A stretch of DNA of 64,000 bases from Caballeronia sp. M1242 (GCF_017220215.1 NZ_CP071129.1:2356001-2420000); one strand, 5' to 3'. Positions 27,718 to 36,089 are shown, counted from the stretch's first letter. Program-made: numbers and translations. The notes: generated by a model not told the origin, from the sequence alone.

Positions 27718-28257
27718 AAATTCTCACCATCAATTTAGATCGGTTTGTACCATCTTTTCATGAGCGATAAAAGAGCTTGCTCATGAAAATTCTCGTTTTC
27801 TAGCGATTTGGATTCAGCGTTGCTACCTGCATACAACACTTGGCTCTGCGCATGGTCTTTCATGCGTGATGCGAGCAAGAGGAAGACGGGTGTGAAGCGG
27901 TCCTCATCGACTCTCTTCAAGCGTTGCGATGTGTGATCGGACTGCGTGGCTTCAATGCTTCGATCGATGATTCGGTCGATGCTTCGATGCGGTCATGCGA
28001 ACGCTTGGCGACAGCCCGCGATGATCGATCGACGCGTGTCCTGTTGCTTAGTTGTGGTGCGATGCAAGCGAAGATGAAAGCGCGTTCGGCTGCGGTTGCG
28101 TTGCGGCTGCGCTCGATGACGCTTGCGTGCTGAGCGACGTGTCTTCGTTGCCTTCGCGCGCTTCGAATTCGTGCCGAAGTTTAGCATTCGCGGCCTTGCT
28201 TTACCACTATATATTGTGTCCGATCTAGCGCTGCTCTACTACCTATAGCGCGTGGAG
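27718..28257. other. 540-base nrdB upstream region
   Basis: No convincing gene is seen. It holds the nrdB promoter/NrdR-like box near its distal end, implying a 5' leader of roughly 500 bases. A 64-codon minus-strand frame (27993-28187) starts 17 bases past the box and encodes an Arg/Lys/Thr-rich peptide. It could be a leader ORF or chance. The region is AT-richer than its surroundings. Confidence 0.5.
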
Positions 28258-28269
28258 TCAACGCCTCAA
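28204..28269 (-). promoter_or_regulatory. nrdB promoter with NrdR-box-like palindrome
   Basis: On the minus strand a -35 TTGAGG (28264-28269), a 16-base spacer and a -10 TATAGG (28242-28247) are followed 22 bases later by ACACAATATATAGTGG (28204-28219). This closely matches the NrdR box consensus (ACACWATATATWGTGT). A second, weak half-match overlaps the -10. The layout parallels that upstream of nrdA. Confidence 0.72.
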
Positions 28270-28467
28270 AGGGTTCAGCAATGAGCGCAGATTGTTGTGA
28301 TCGATCTCGTGCATGAGCGCAAGCAACGCACCGAGCTTGCCTTCAGGAAAACCCTCACGCGCGAACCACGCGAGATAGTGACCGGGCAAGTCGGCGATGA
28401 GTCTGTCCTTGTACTTGCCGTAAGGCATGGTCTGCGTCACGAGACGCTGCAGGTCTTGCGGGTCCAT
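28258..28467 (-). CDS. small DUF3820-family protein
   Basis: A 69-aa protein from the ATG at 28467, chosen because AGGAGTG lies upstream. It contains the family motif TMPYGKYKDRLIADLPGHYL, followed by AWFAREGFPEGKLGALL. DUF3820 members are annotated as putative quorum-sensing-regulated virulence factors, but the function is unknown. The end of the gene overlaps the nrdB -35 region. It is divergent from the MFS gene (128 bases between starts). Confidence 0.85.
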   Translation of the reverse strand: MDPQDLQRLVTQTMPYGKYKDRLIADLPGHYLAWFAREGFPEGKLGALLALMHEIDHNNLRSLLNPLRR

Positions 28468-28595
28468 CGTGTCTTCACTCCTCGTTGGGTTGATCGCGTC
28501 GCATCGCATCGCATAGCGCCCGGCGTGCGATCGCATGCGCGTGGTATCGGTGCCATAATCGCCGCTCTTGCCGCCATGACTGATCGCATTCTCTG

Positions 28596-29993
28596 ATGCC
28601 GCTCGCCGTCAAAGCTTTCATCGCTCCTCTCATCGTCGCGTGTGCGATGTTCATGGAAAGCGTCGACGCCAACGTCATCGTCACTGCAATCCCCGAAATG
28701 GCGCGCGCCTTCGGACGCGATCCCGTCACACTCAAGGTCGCCGTCACCAGTTACGTGCTTGGCTTGGGCGTCTTCATTCCGATCTGCGGCTGGGTGGCCG
28801 ACCGCTTCGGCGCGCGCGCCGTCTTTCGCGCGGCCATCGGCGTGTTCGTTGCCGGTTCGATCCTGTGCGCGGCATCGACGTCGCTCGGGCCCTTCACTGT
28901 CGCGCGCTTCATACAGGGCGTGGGCGGCGCGATGATGGTACCGGTCGGCCGCATCATCATCTTCCGTTCGGTGCGCCGCTCCGAGTTCATTCGCGCGATG
29001 AACTATCTCTCCGTTCCCGCGATGCTCGGCCCGGCCGCCGGCCCGCTGCTCGGCGGCTTCATCACGACGTATCTGCACTGGCGGCTGATCTTCTTCATCA
29101 ATATTCCGATTGGCATTGCGGGCATCTACCTGACCAATCGCTACATCGCCGACTCGCGCGAAGAACATCCGGGCCGGCTCGACTGGCTCGGCTTCTTTTT
29201 GTCGGCGGGCGCCGGCGTCTTGCTGCTGCTCGGCCTTTCGCTCGTCGGCGGCGAGCTGGTGCCGCAAAGCGTTGCGTTCGCGATGTGCGCGGCCGGCGCG
29301 CTGATGGCCGCGCTGTACTGTCTCTACGCGCGCCGGGCCGCGCGACCGCTGCTCGACCTGCGCTTCTTTCGCGTGCCGACGTTTCAGGCGAGCGTCCTCG
29401 GCGGCTCGCTCTTTCGCATCGGGCTCGGCGCGGTGCCGTTCCTTTTGCCGCTCGCGTTGCAGGAAGGTCTTGGCATGACGGCGTTCAAGTCCGGCGCGAT
29501 CACCTGCGCATCGGCGTTCGGCGGCATGTTCATGCGCTCGCTTGCGTCCCGCGTGCTGCATCGATTCGGCTTTCGGCAGACGCTTCTCTTCAACGCGGCG
29601 TTGTCGGGCTTGGCGATTGCGGCATGCGGCACGTTCTTTCCCGGCACGCCGACCTGGGTGATCTGGGCTGTGGTGCTGCTCGGCGGCTTCTTTCCGGCGC
29701 TGCAGTTCACGAGCCTCAATTCGCTCGCCTACGCGGAGATCGAAACCCGCGATGTCGGACGGGCGACGAGTCTTGCCAGCTTCGTGCAGCAGGTGTCGCT
29801 CGGGCTTGGCGTCACGGTGGCGGGCATTACGCTCGAACTCACGCAGTACGTGAATGGTCATGCGACCGTGCGGTGGTCGGACTTTTGGCCTGCGTTTGTT
29901 GTCGTTGGGCTGTTCTCGTTTCTTTCCATGCCGGTTACGGCTCGGTTGTCGCGGGATGCGGGCGTTGAGATTTCGCGTGGGACGCGGGGGTAA
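28596..29993 (+). CDS. MFS transporter, DHA2 (EmrB/QacA-like) family
   Basis: A 465-aa inner-membrane drug/proton antiporter type protein with many hydrophobic helices. MFMESVDANVIVTAIPEMA is the conserved helix 1 with the Asp seen in DHA2 members. GWVADRFGARAVF is motif A. VGGAMMVPVGRIIIFRSV and LGPAAGPLLGGFI contain motif C-like glycines. No membrane-fusion partner (EmrA type) is adjacent, so the exported compound is unknown. It lies between nrdB and nrdA on the opposite strand. Confidence 0.9.
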   Translation: MPLAVKAFIAPLIVACAMFMESVDANVIVTAIPEMARAFGRDPVTLKVAVTSYVLGLGVFIPICGWVADRFGARAVFRAAIGVFVAGSILCAASTSLGPFTVARFIQGVGGAMMVPVGRIIIFRSVRRSEFIRAMNYLSVPAMLGPAAGPLLGGFITTYLHWRLIFFINIPIGIAGIYLTNRYIADSREEHPGRLDWLGFFLSAGAGVLLLLGLSLVGGELVPQSVAFAMCAAGALMAALYCLYARRAARPLLDLRFFRVPTFQASVLGGSLFRIGLGAVPFLLPLALQEGLGMTAFKSGAITCASAFGGMFMRSLASRVLHRFGFRQTLLFNAALSGLAIAACGTFFPGTPTWVIWAVVLLGGFFPALQFTSLNSLAYAEIETRDVGRATSLASFVQQVSLGLGVTVAGITLELTQYVNGHATVRWSDFWPAFVVVGLFSFLSMPVTARLSRDAGVEISRGTRG

Positions 29994-30164
29994 GGGTTCC
30001 TTTGCTTCGCGCTTCCTTCGTGCTGCCGTTCCCGTGTCGTTGCTCTTGTCGCGCGAGACAACGAAGCAAAGGGGCAGACCTACGACCTTACGTCAGCCCG
30101 GCAAGGGCAACGCCCAATAGACCGACGCGAAAACAAGTTCCAAGAAGATCCAAAGCCAGAAAAC

Positions 30165-30201
30165 AAAAAAGCCGGCACCGAGAAACCATCTCAGCACCGG
30201 C
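30165..30201 (-). terminator. rho-independent terminator after nrdA
   Basis: A 13-bp stem (30171-30183 with 30189-30201, four positions as G-U pairs in the transcript) and a five-base loop. On the minus strand it is followed by six T (30165-30170). It lies 43 bases past the nrdA stop. Confidence 0.85.
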
Positions 30202-30244
30202 GTTCGCCGCGAGCAGAACCCTACTCAGGCGCCAGCAAAAAACC

Positions 30245-33200
30245 TCACTGACATGCCTCGCACTCGTCGAACCCCGGATCGCCCGGACGCATCATGCAGA
30301 CGGGACCGTCGGCTTCCGGCGCAGCCGCCTCGACCGCAGGCGCAGCAGCGGCAGCATTGAAACCACCACCGACGCCGCCGGCAGCGGAAGAAGCACCGCC
30401 CGACGACACCCCGAAGCCACCGCCCGAACCCGCACCGCCCTCACCCGACGGCACCGCGTTCAACGCGCCGTGCGCCACGGTCGACTTCTCGACGTGCGTC
30501 GCCGCCATCGTGCGGAGGTAGTACGTCGTCTTCAGACCGCGCAGCCACGCGAGCTTGTACACCTCATCGAGCTTCTTGCCCGATGCGCCCGCCATGTAGA
30601 TATTCAGCGACTGCGCCTGATCGATCCACTTCTGACGACGCGACGCCGCTTCCACCAGCCACTTCGGATCCACTTCGAACGCCGTCGCGTAGATCGCGCG
30701 CAGGTCGGCCGGAACGCGGTCGATGCGCGAGAGCGTGCCGTCGAAGTACTTCAGGTCCGACACCATCACTTCATCCCACAGGCCGCGCGCCTTCAGATCA
30801 CGCACCAGGTAGTCGTTGACCACCGTGAATTCGCCAGACAGATTCGACTTCACGTACAGGTTCTGGAACGTCGGCTCGATACACGCCGACACGCCGATGA
30901 TGTTCGAGATCGTCGCCGTCGGCGCAATCGCCACGCAGTTCGAATTGCGCATGCCGTGCGTCGCGATGCGCGAACGCAGCGTCGACCAGTCCATCGACTC
31001 GGACGTGTCCACTTCCACGTAACCGCCGCGCGCTTCGGCCAAGAGCTTCACCGTGTCTTGCGGGAGAATGCCGCGATCCCACAGCGAGCCGCGATAGCTC
31101 GAATAACGGCCGCGCTCTTCCGCCAGTTCCGTCGACGCGTAGTACGCGTAGTAGCAGACGGCTTCCATCGAACGATCCGCGAACTCCACCGCTTCCTGCG
31201 ACGCGTACGGCGTGCGCAGCAAGTGCAGGCAGTCCTGGAAGCCCATGATGCCCATGCCCACCGGACGATGCTTCAGGTTCGAATTACGCGCCTTCGGCAC
31301 CGCGTAGTAGTTGATGTCGATCACGTTGTCGAGCATGCGCATCGCGACGCTGATGGTGCGCTTGAGCTTCGCGTGATCGAGCGCGAGCGTGCCGTCGGCC
31401 TGCTTCGTCAGGTGCGCGACCAGGTTCACCGAACCGAGATTGCACACGGCGATTTCGGTGTCGCTCGTATTGAGCGTGATTTCCGTGCACAGGTTCGACG
31501 AATGCACGACGCCGACGTGCTGCTGCGGCGAACGCACGTTGCACGGATCCTTGAACGTGATCCACGGATGGCCGGTTTCAAACAGCATGCCGAGCATCTT
31601 GCGCCACAAGTGCTGCGCCGGCACCTTCTTGAAGAGCTTGATCTCGCCGCGCGCGGCTTTCTCTTCGTAAGCGACGTACGCCTTCTCGAAGTCCGCGCCG
31701 AACAAATCGTGCAGGTCCGGACACGTCGACGGCGAGAACAGCGTCCATTCGCCGCCTTCCATCACGCGCTTCATGAACAGGTCGGGAATCCAGTTCGCCG
31801 TGTTCATGTCGTGCGTGCGGCGGCGGTCATCGCCCGTGTTCTTGCGCAGTTCCAGGAATTCTTCGATGTCGAGGTGCCACGTCTCGAGGTACGCGCACAC
31901 GGCGCCCTTGCGCTTGCCGCCCTGGTTCACCGCGACGGCCGTGTCGTTCACGACCTTCAGGAACGGCACGACGCCTTGCGACTTGCCGTTCGTGCCCTTG
32001 ATGTGCGAGCCGAGCGCGCGCACTCGCGTCCAGTCGTTGCCGAGGCCGCCCGCGAACTTGGAGAGCAGCGCGTTTTCCTTGAGCGCCTCGTAGATGCCGT
32101 CGAGGTCGTCGGCCACCGTCGTCAGATAGCAGGACGAAAGCTGCGAGCGATGCGTGCCCGAGTTGAAGAGCGTCGGCGTCGACGACATGAAGTCGAACGA
32201 CGACAGCACGTTGTAGAACTCGATGGCGCGTGCTTCGCGGTCGATTTCGTTCAGCGACAGACCCATCGCGACGCGCATGAAGAACGCCTGCGGCAACTCG
32301 ATGCGCGTGCCCTCGACGTGCAGGAAGTAGCGGTCGTACAGCGTTTGCAGGCCGAGGTAACCGAACTGCAGGTCGCGGTTCGCGTCGAGCGCGGCGCCGA
32401 GACGCTTCAGGTCGAACTGCTGCAGCTTGTCGTCGAGCAGGCCGGCTTCGACGCCGCGCTTGATGAACTGCGGGAAGTATTCGGCATAACGCTCGCCCAT
32501 TTCGGCTTGCGTCACTTCGCCTTCGAGAATCTCGCGGCGGATCGTGTGCAGCAGAATGCGCGCGGTGACCTGGCTGTACGCCGGGTCTTTCTCGATCATC
32601 GTGCGCGCGGCGAGAATGGCCGAATCGTAGACCTGATTCATCGGCACGCCGTCGTACAGGTTCTTCACCGTTTCCGCGACGATCGGATCAGCCGAGACGG
32701 CATCGCCCAGATTCGCGCAGGCGGAGACGATCAGCGCCTTCAGCGCGTCGAGATCGAGCGGGCGCGTGATGCCGTTGTCCGTCACGTTGATGACGCCTTC
32801 GTGCGTCTTCGCGTTCTGCGCATGGCCGCGGTCCTGCTCACGCTGCTGCGTGCGCTTCTCGCGATACAGCACGTAGGCGCGCGCGACGTTGTGCTCGCCG
32901 CCGCGCATCAGCGCGAGTTCGACCTGATCCTGAATGTCTTCGATATGGAACGTGCCGCCGTGCGGACGGCTGCGCAGCAGCGCGCGCACGACCGCCTGCG
33001 TCAGTTGCTCGACCTGCTCGCGCACGCGAGCGGACGCCGCGCCCTGGCCGCCGTTCACGGCGATGAACGCCTTCGTCACGGCAATCGCGATCTTCGACGG
33101 CTCGAACGACACCACGCTTCCGTTGCGACGGATGACCTTGTAGTCGGCATACGTCGTGTTCGACGCGGGCGATTGCGCGCCCTGAACGTGCGCCCCGCCC

Positions 33201-33256
33201 GCATGCTGCGCGGATGCGCCTTCGTAGGAAGTCGTGGCGTTGTCGGTGGTTTGCAT
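30245..33256 (-). CDS. nrdA: class Ia ribonucleotide reductase alpha subunit
   Basis: Catalytic subunit that reduces ribonucleoside diphosphates. It is 1003 aa from the ATG at 33256. An ATP-cone domain at about residues 35-130 starts DYKVIRRNGSVVSFEPSKIA. The catalytic barrel has LSSCYLTTV with the first redox Cys, NLCTEI with the radical Cys, and GSVNLVAHL, where the usual Cys-containing segment is AVCNLGSVNL. The C-terminal mobile pair is in FDECEACQ. A Gly/Ala/Ser-rich insert of about 60 residues (near residues 925-985) precedes the tail. It is longer than E. coli NrdA. The gene stands apart from nrdB. Confidence 0.97.
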   Translation of the reverse strand: MQTTDNATTSYEGASAQHAGGAHVQGAQSPASNTTYADYKVIRRNGSVVSFEPSKIAIAVTKAFIAVNGGQGAASARVREQVEQLTQAVVRALLRSRPHGGTFHIEDIQDQVELALMRGGEHNVARAYVLYREKRTQQREQDRGHAQNAKTHEGVINVTDNGITRPLDLDALKALIVSACANLGDAVSADPIVAETVKNLYDGVPMNQVYDSAILAARTMIEKDPAYSQVTARILLHTIRREILEGEVTQAEMGERYAEYFPQFIKRGVEAGLLDDKLQQFDLKRLGAALDANRDLQFGYLGLQTLYDRYFLHVEGTRIELPQAFFMRVAMGLSLNEIDREARAIEFYNVLSSFDFMSSTPTLFNSGTHRSQLSSCYLTTVADDLDGIYEALKENALLSKFAGGLGNDWTRVRALGSHIKGTNGKSQGVVPFLKVVNDTAVAVNQGGKRKGAVCAYLETWHLDIEEFLELRKNTGDDRRRTHDMNTANWIPDLFMKRVMEGGEWTLFSPSTCPDLHDLFGADFEKAYVAYEEKAARGEIKLFKKVPAQHLWRKMLGMLFETGHPWITFKDPCNVRSPQQHVGVVHSSNLCTEITLNTSDTEIAVCNLGSVNLVAHLTKQADGTLALDHAKLKRTISVAMRMLDNVIDINYYAVPKARNSNLKHRPVGMGIMGFQDCLHLLRTPYASQEAVEFADRSMEAVCYYAYYASTELAEERGRYSSYRGSLWDRGILPQDTVKLLAEARGGYVEVDTSESMDWSTLRSRIATHGMRNSNCVAIAPTATISNIIGVSACIEPTFQNLYVKSNLSGEFTVVNDYLVRDLKARGLWDEVMVSDLKYFDGTLSRIDRVPADLRAIYATAFEVDPKWLVEAASRRQKWIDQAQSLNIYMAGASGKKLDEVYKLAWLRGLKTTYYLRTMAATHVEKSTVAHGALNAVPSGEGGAGSGGGFGVSSGGASSAAGGVGGGFNAAAAAPAVEAAAPEADGPVCMMRPGDPGFDECEACQ

Positions 33257-33633
33257 GTGCAAAACTCCTGGTGTTCGAATGGTGCGGATGATCCGCGGAT
33301 TTATCACTTATGCCGCGTGCGTCGCCTCATGAGACGCGCGTCGCGGTGTTTGGCAGTGGTGCGGGCTGTGAAGACAGCAGGCCCTGAACACGAGTCGCGC
33401 GATGGCGGCCCGCACTGTCATGGCGTCGCGTGCGGTGCCCGCGTTGGCGCGCGGTGTCGGTTGACGCGACTCGCATTCACTTGCATGCGTTCTTCACGGT
33501 GCTGCTGTGCTGGCGCTCGATGCGCTGAGGGCCTCTTGATGAGACCGCTTGCGCACCGCCCCGGGCCAGCCAAACTTCAGATACGCCGGAAAGCCGACGG
33601 CGCCGGCTCGTGGGAGCGGGCGCCGCCTGTACA

Positions 33634-33698
33634 ACACAAGATATAGTGCAAATCACGTCCTTCGGCACCAAGTATAGTGGAACTTCGCACGGTCTCAA
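33634..33698 (-). promoter_or_regulatory. nrdA promoter with two NrdR-box-like palindromes
   Basis: On the minus strand a -35 TTGAGA (33693-33698), a 16-base spacer and a -10 TATACT (33671-33676) form a good sigma70-type promoter. One box, CCACTATACTTGGTGC (33665-33680), contains the -10. A second, GCACTATATCTTGTGT (33634-33649), lies 31 bp (three helical turns) downstream. Both resemble the NrdR consensus. The nrdA start is about 380 bases further on. Confidence 0.82.
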
Positions 33699-33884
33699 AA
33701 AGGTTTATTTGCTTCGGAAGCGCTTGCGCGGGGTTGACTTTTGCGGCGTCGAAGCGCGGCAAGGGCTCCCGCGCGACGCTGTTGCGTCGCAGCGAGAATG
33801 ACCGTGGGTGGTGGTCGGAGACTGTCGAGGGCGACTCATTGAAGCGGCGGCGGCGCGTGGTCGCAGCGCAGGCGCCGGGGCGAT

Positions 33885-34227
33885 CGCGTCAATCGGATAT
33901 CGGCTCGCGATGCTTCACACGAGAGGCAAGCTGCACGTACTCGTCGGACCGCAGGTTGTCGCGTAGTGGTTGCAACGCTCGCCTTCCTAAACGACGACTC
34001 GAACGAGTGGCTCGCGGGTTAATCTCTGGGGACGAACAGCGGGAACGCGTCGATCGGATATCGCTTCGCGATGATTCACACGAGCGCGCAAGCTACGGTA
34101 CTCGTCTAACCGCAGGTTGTCGCTGCCTTCGAGTCCGACGCTCATCAAGTCGTCGCTGCGACGCCCGCGTTCCCGAAACGACGACACACACGCGTGGCAC
34201 GCGCGTTCATCACTCGGGATGGGCAGC
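33885..34227. repeat. two diverged tandem copies of a unit of about 165 bp
   Basis: The first 78 bases of each unit (33885-33962 and 34046-34123) are about 85% identical by eye, and the rest of each unit aligns more loosely. A partial third unit begins near 34228. On the minus strand both copies encode DNLRxDEY, then RVxHRE and ISD. The copy at 33885 ends in a stop. Conservation of this reading in two copies suggests a decayed coding repeat. Confidence 0.7.
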
Positions 34228-34343
34228 GCCAACGCGCCCTCGCGGTGAATCATGAAATGCGCCGACGCGCGCATGCGGCGGAGGCGATCGAAGGACGGAT
34301 GCGCGTCGCGATCCAACGTGTTCGAAGAAGCGCCGCGCTGGTA

Positions 34344-34650
34344 TCACCGGATGGCATGCAAATGTTGCGAATCGTGCCGAGCGTCGGCGTTATGCCGCGA
34401 GGACGCGCCTCGACGTTCAGCGGCGGCATACGCGCCGCGCTTCCAAGCCGGCCGTGCGCGCGGATAAGGCACCGCGCGCAGGCAGCGCATTGATCTGGCG
34501 TCGCGACCGCTCTTACGCGCCCGCGCGACGCCGCGCGCTAGACGCAGCTAACGCTGTCCCGCAACGTCTATTGATTCGCTCGTGGGCACACGGGCGCGTA
34601 GCTATCCGCATCGCTCGCAGGCAACGCATTCAGCGCGCGTCGCAACGGCG
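34344..34650 (-). pseudogene. broken duplicate of the PP0621-type zinc-ribbon coding region
   Basis: The minus-strand reading CERCG, then VPTSESIDVAGQR, then SGRDAR aligns in frame with the neighbouring intact gene (CAQCG, TPTSESIAVAGQR, GGRDAR). Stop codons fall after CERCG and after AGQR, and the second Cys pair is lost. The nucleotide match (for example around 34485-34596 versus 34817-34937) is roughly 70-75% by eye. The duplicate lies about 340 bp from the original and appears to be non-functional. Confidence 0.65.
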
Positions 34651-34829
34651 TCGGACGCGCCGACGCGGCCGAACGCTTGTCCCCTACGATTATTGCTTCA
34701 CGCGCGGGCGCAGATGATCGGCACGCCGAGAATGCCGGGGTGCCGCACGCCGGAGAACTTCGCGTACGCGTCGTTGGAGAGCAAGGTGCCCTCTTCGCCC
34801 CAGCGCCTCGATGCCCGCAGCCAGCGCCC

Positions 34830-35150
34830 TCATCTCGCGTCCCGACCGCCAGGACGCGCCGCATGACGCCGCGCATGCTCCGCGCAGCAGAACCGTTGTC
34901 CCGCGACCGCTATGGATTCGCTCGTCGGCGTATGCACGCCGCACTGCGCGCAGCGGATCAGCGGATCAGCGAGTTGAGGCGCATCGCGGCGAGCCGCGCC
35001 GTTGCCGGCGCCCGCGCCGCCCGCCGTCGAGGATGCGCGGTTAGACGAAGCACGCGTTCCCGCCTGCTCGCGCTCGTTGGCGCGGCGCAGCTTCTTCAGG
35101 AGCCATTGCGTCACGAAGAAGAGAACGATAAGAAGAAGAAAATTTCGCAT
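34830..35150 (-). CDS. PP0621-type small membrane-anchored zinc-ribbon protein
   Basis: A 106-aa protein of unknown function. It has one N-terminal transmembrane helix (MRNFLLLIVLFFVTQWLLKK), then a basic/Ala-rich linker. A Cys-rich motif IRCAQCGVHTPTSESIAVAG is followed by QRFCCAEHARRHA, with Cys pairs plus His able to bind metal. It lies 24 bases after the ccsA-like gene on the same strand. The frame stays open for 43 codons beyond its TGA stop (34701-34829), so the present C-terminus may be a truncation. Family recognition is by N-terminus and motif only. Confidence 0.8.
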   Translation of the reverse strand: MRNFLLLIVLFFVTQWLLKKLRRANEREQAGTRASSNRASSTAGGAGAGNGAARRDAPQLADPLIRCAQCGVHTPTSESIAVAGQRFCCAEHARRHAARPGGRDAR

Positions 35151-35174
35151 CGGCTTGAAGAAGTAAGACCGCGC

Positions 35175-36089
35175 TCAGACGACCGCGCGATGCAGCAGCA
35201 CTTCGAACACGAAGCGGCTGCCGACATACGCGAGCAGCAGCGCCACGAACGAAGCCAGCACCCAGCGCAGCGCGGCGCGTCCGCGCCAGCCGGAAATGCG
35301 GCGCGCAGTCAGCAGCCCGCCGAACATCAGCCAGGACAGAATGGCGAAGACGGTCTTATGATCGAAACGCAGCGCGCGATCGACCAGTTGCTCGTTGAAC
35401 GCGATGCCCGACACGAGCGTGAGCGTCAGCAGCACGAAGCCCGCGCCGATCAACCGGAACAACAGCTTTTCGAGCGTGAGCAGCGGCGGCAAGGTGTCGA
35501 GCCAGCTCGCGAGCCAGCCGTTGCCGCCACTGTGACGCATCGCGAGGCCGCGCATGCGCTGAAGGCGTCGTTCGAGCATCAGCATCAGCACGGCATGCAG
35601 CGCGGCAATCGCAAAGAGGCCATACGCGATATTCGCGATCAGAAAATGCAGCTTGAACATCGGCGCGGCGGAGTACGACAGCACGCGCACGCCGCCGAAC
35701 GCGAGCGGCAACAGCGACGCGACGCAGGCGAGCGGCAGCACGAGCAGGCGCAGGCCGTCGAGCGGAAAGAAGAAGCTCTCGATCCAGTAAATGCCCGCGC
35801 CGAGCCAGAACATCGCGGACAACGCGAACGCGAAGCCGAAGATCATCGCGTTCTGCGGGAAGATGGTCATGTGCAGGAGAACGCCGTGCACGACCAACGC
35901 TATTAATAATAGTGCGCGTCCCATGCCGCTCATGCCCGACGCCTTCGATGGACTCGCCGGCGCGGCCCCGATGCCCGATGGCACGCCCGCCAGAACCGGC
36001 TCCACGGCCGTATGGCGATGCGCGCGCCAGCCCGCCACGGCCAGTCCGCCGTAGAGAAACGCAGTGAGGGCATACAGTACAATATCCAT
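35175..36089 (-). CDS. CcsA/YpjD-like cytochrome c assembly family membrane protein
   Basis: A 304-aa polytopic membrane protein with about eight hydrophobic helices. It starts MDIVLYALTAFLYGGLAVAGW. Other helices include LLLIALVVHGVLLHMTIF (with His) and LHFLIANIAYGLFAIAALHAVLML (with His). GFVLLTLTLVSGIAFNE and FDHKTVFAILSWLMFGGLL follow. These features match the cytochrome C assembly domain of the inner-membrane protein YpjD. It is divergent from ffh (120 bases between starts), as in many Burkholderiales. The true biochemical role of YpjD-type proteins is not established. Confidence 0.87.
   Translation of the reverse strand: MDIVLYALTAFLYGGLAVAGWRAHRHTAVEPVLAGVPSGIGAAPASPSKASGMSGMGRALLLIALVVHGVLLHMTIFPQNAMIFGFAFALSAMFWLGAGIYWIESFFFPLDGLRLLVLPLACVASLLPLAFGGVRVLSYSAAPMFKLHFLIANIAYGLFAIAALHAVLMLMLERRLQRMRGLAMRHSGGNGWLASWLDTLPPLLTLEKLLFRLIGAGFVLLTLTLVSGIAFNEQLVDRALRFDHKTVFAILSWLMFGGLLTARRISGWRGRAALRWVLASFVALLLAYVGSRFVFEVLLHRAVV

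Larger units (their letters stand above)
33257..34829. other. 1.57-kb region without an intact gene, made of degenerate repeats
   Basis: The part next to nrdA (33257-33700) is its leader and promoter. Beyond 33885 the DNA holds two diverged tandem units of about 165 bp, a partial third, and a broken duplicate of the PP0621-type coding region. Several open frames of 60-190 codons exist on both strands, but none matches a family as a whole. No transposase remnant was recognised. Confidence 0.6.

Noticed and set aside
28437-29861. 474-codon minus-strand frame opposite the MFS gene
   Set aside because: Charged low-complexity shadow of the transporter; the plus strand shows clear membrane helices and motifs.
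30002-33646. 1214-codon plus-strand open frame opposite nrdA
   Set aside because: Arg/His-rich shadow frame created by high GC third positions of nrdA; no family resemblance, whereas the minus strand encodes full-length NrdA.
33885-34123. Possible CRISPR-like repeat array
   Set aside because: Only two long, diverged units of about 165 bp and no short regular spacers or cas genes.
33677-34255. 192-codon plus-strand frame in the gene-poor region
   Set aside because: Crosses the nrdA promoter and both repeat units. The coding-like signal in the repeats is on the other strand.
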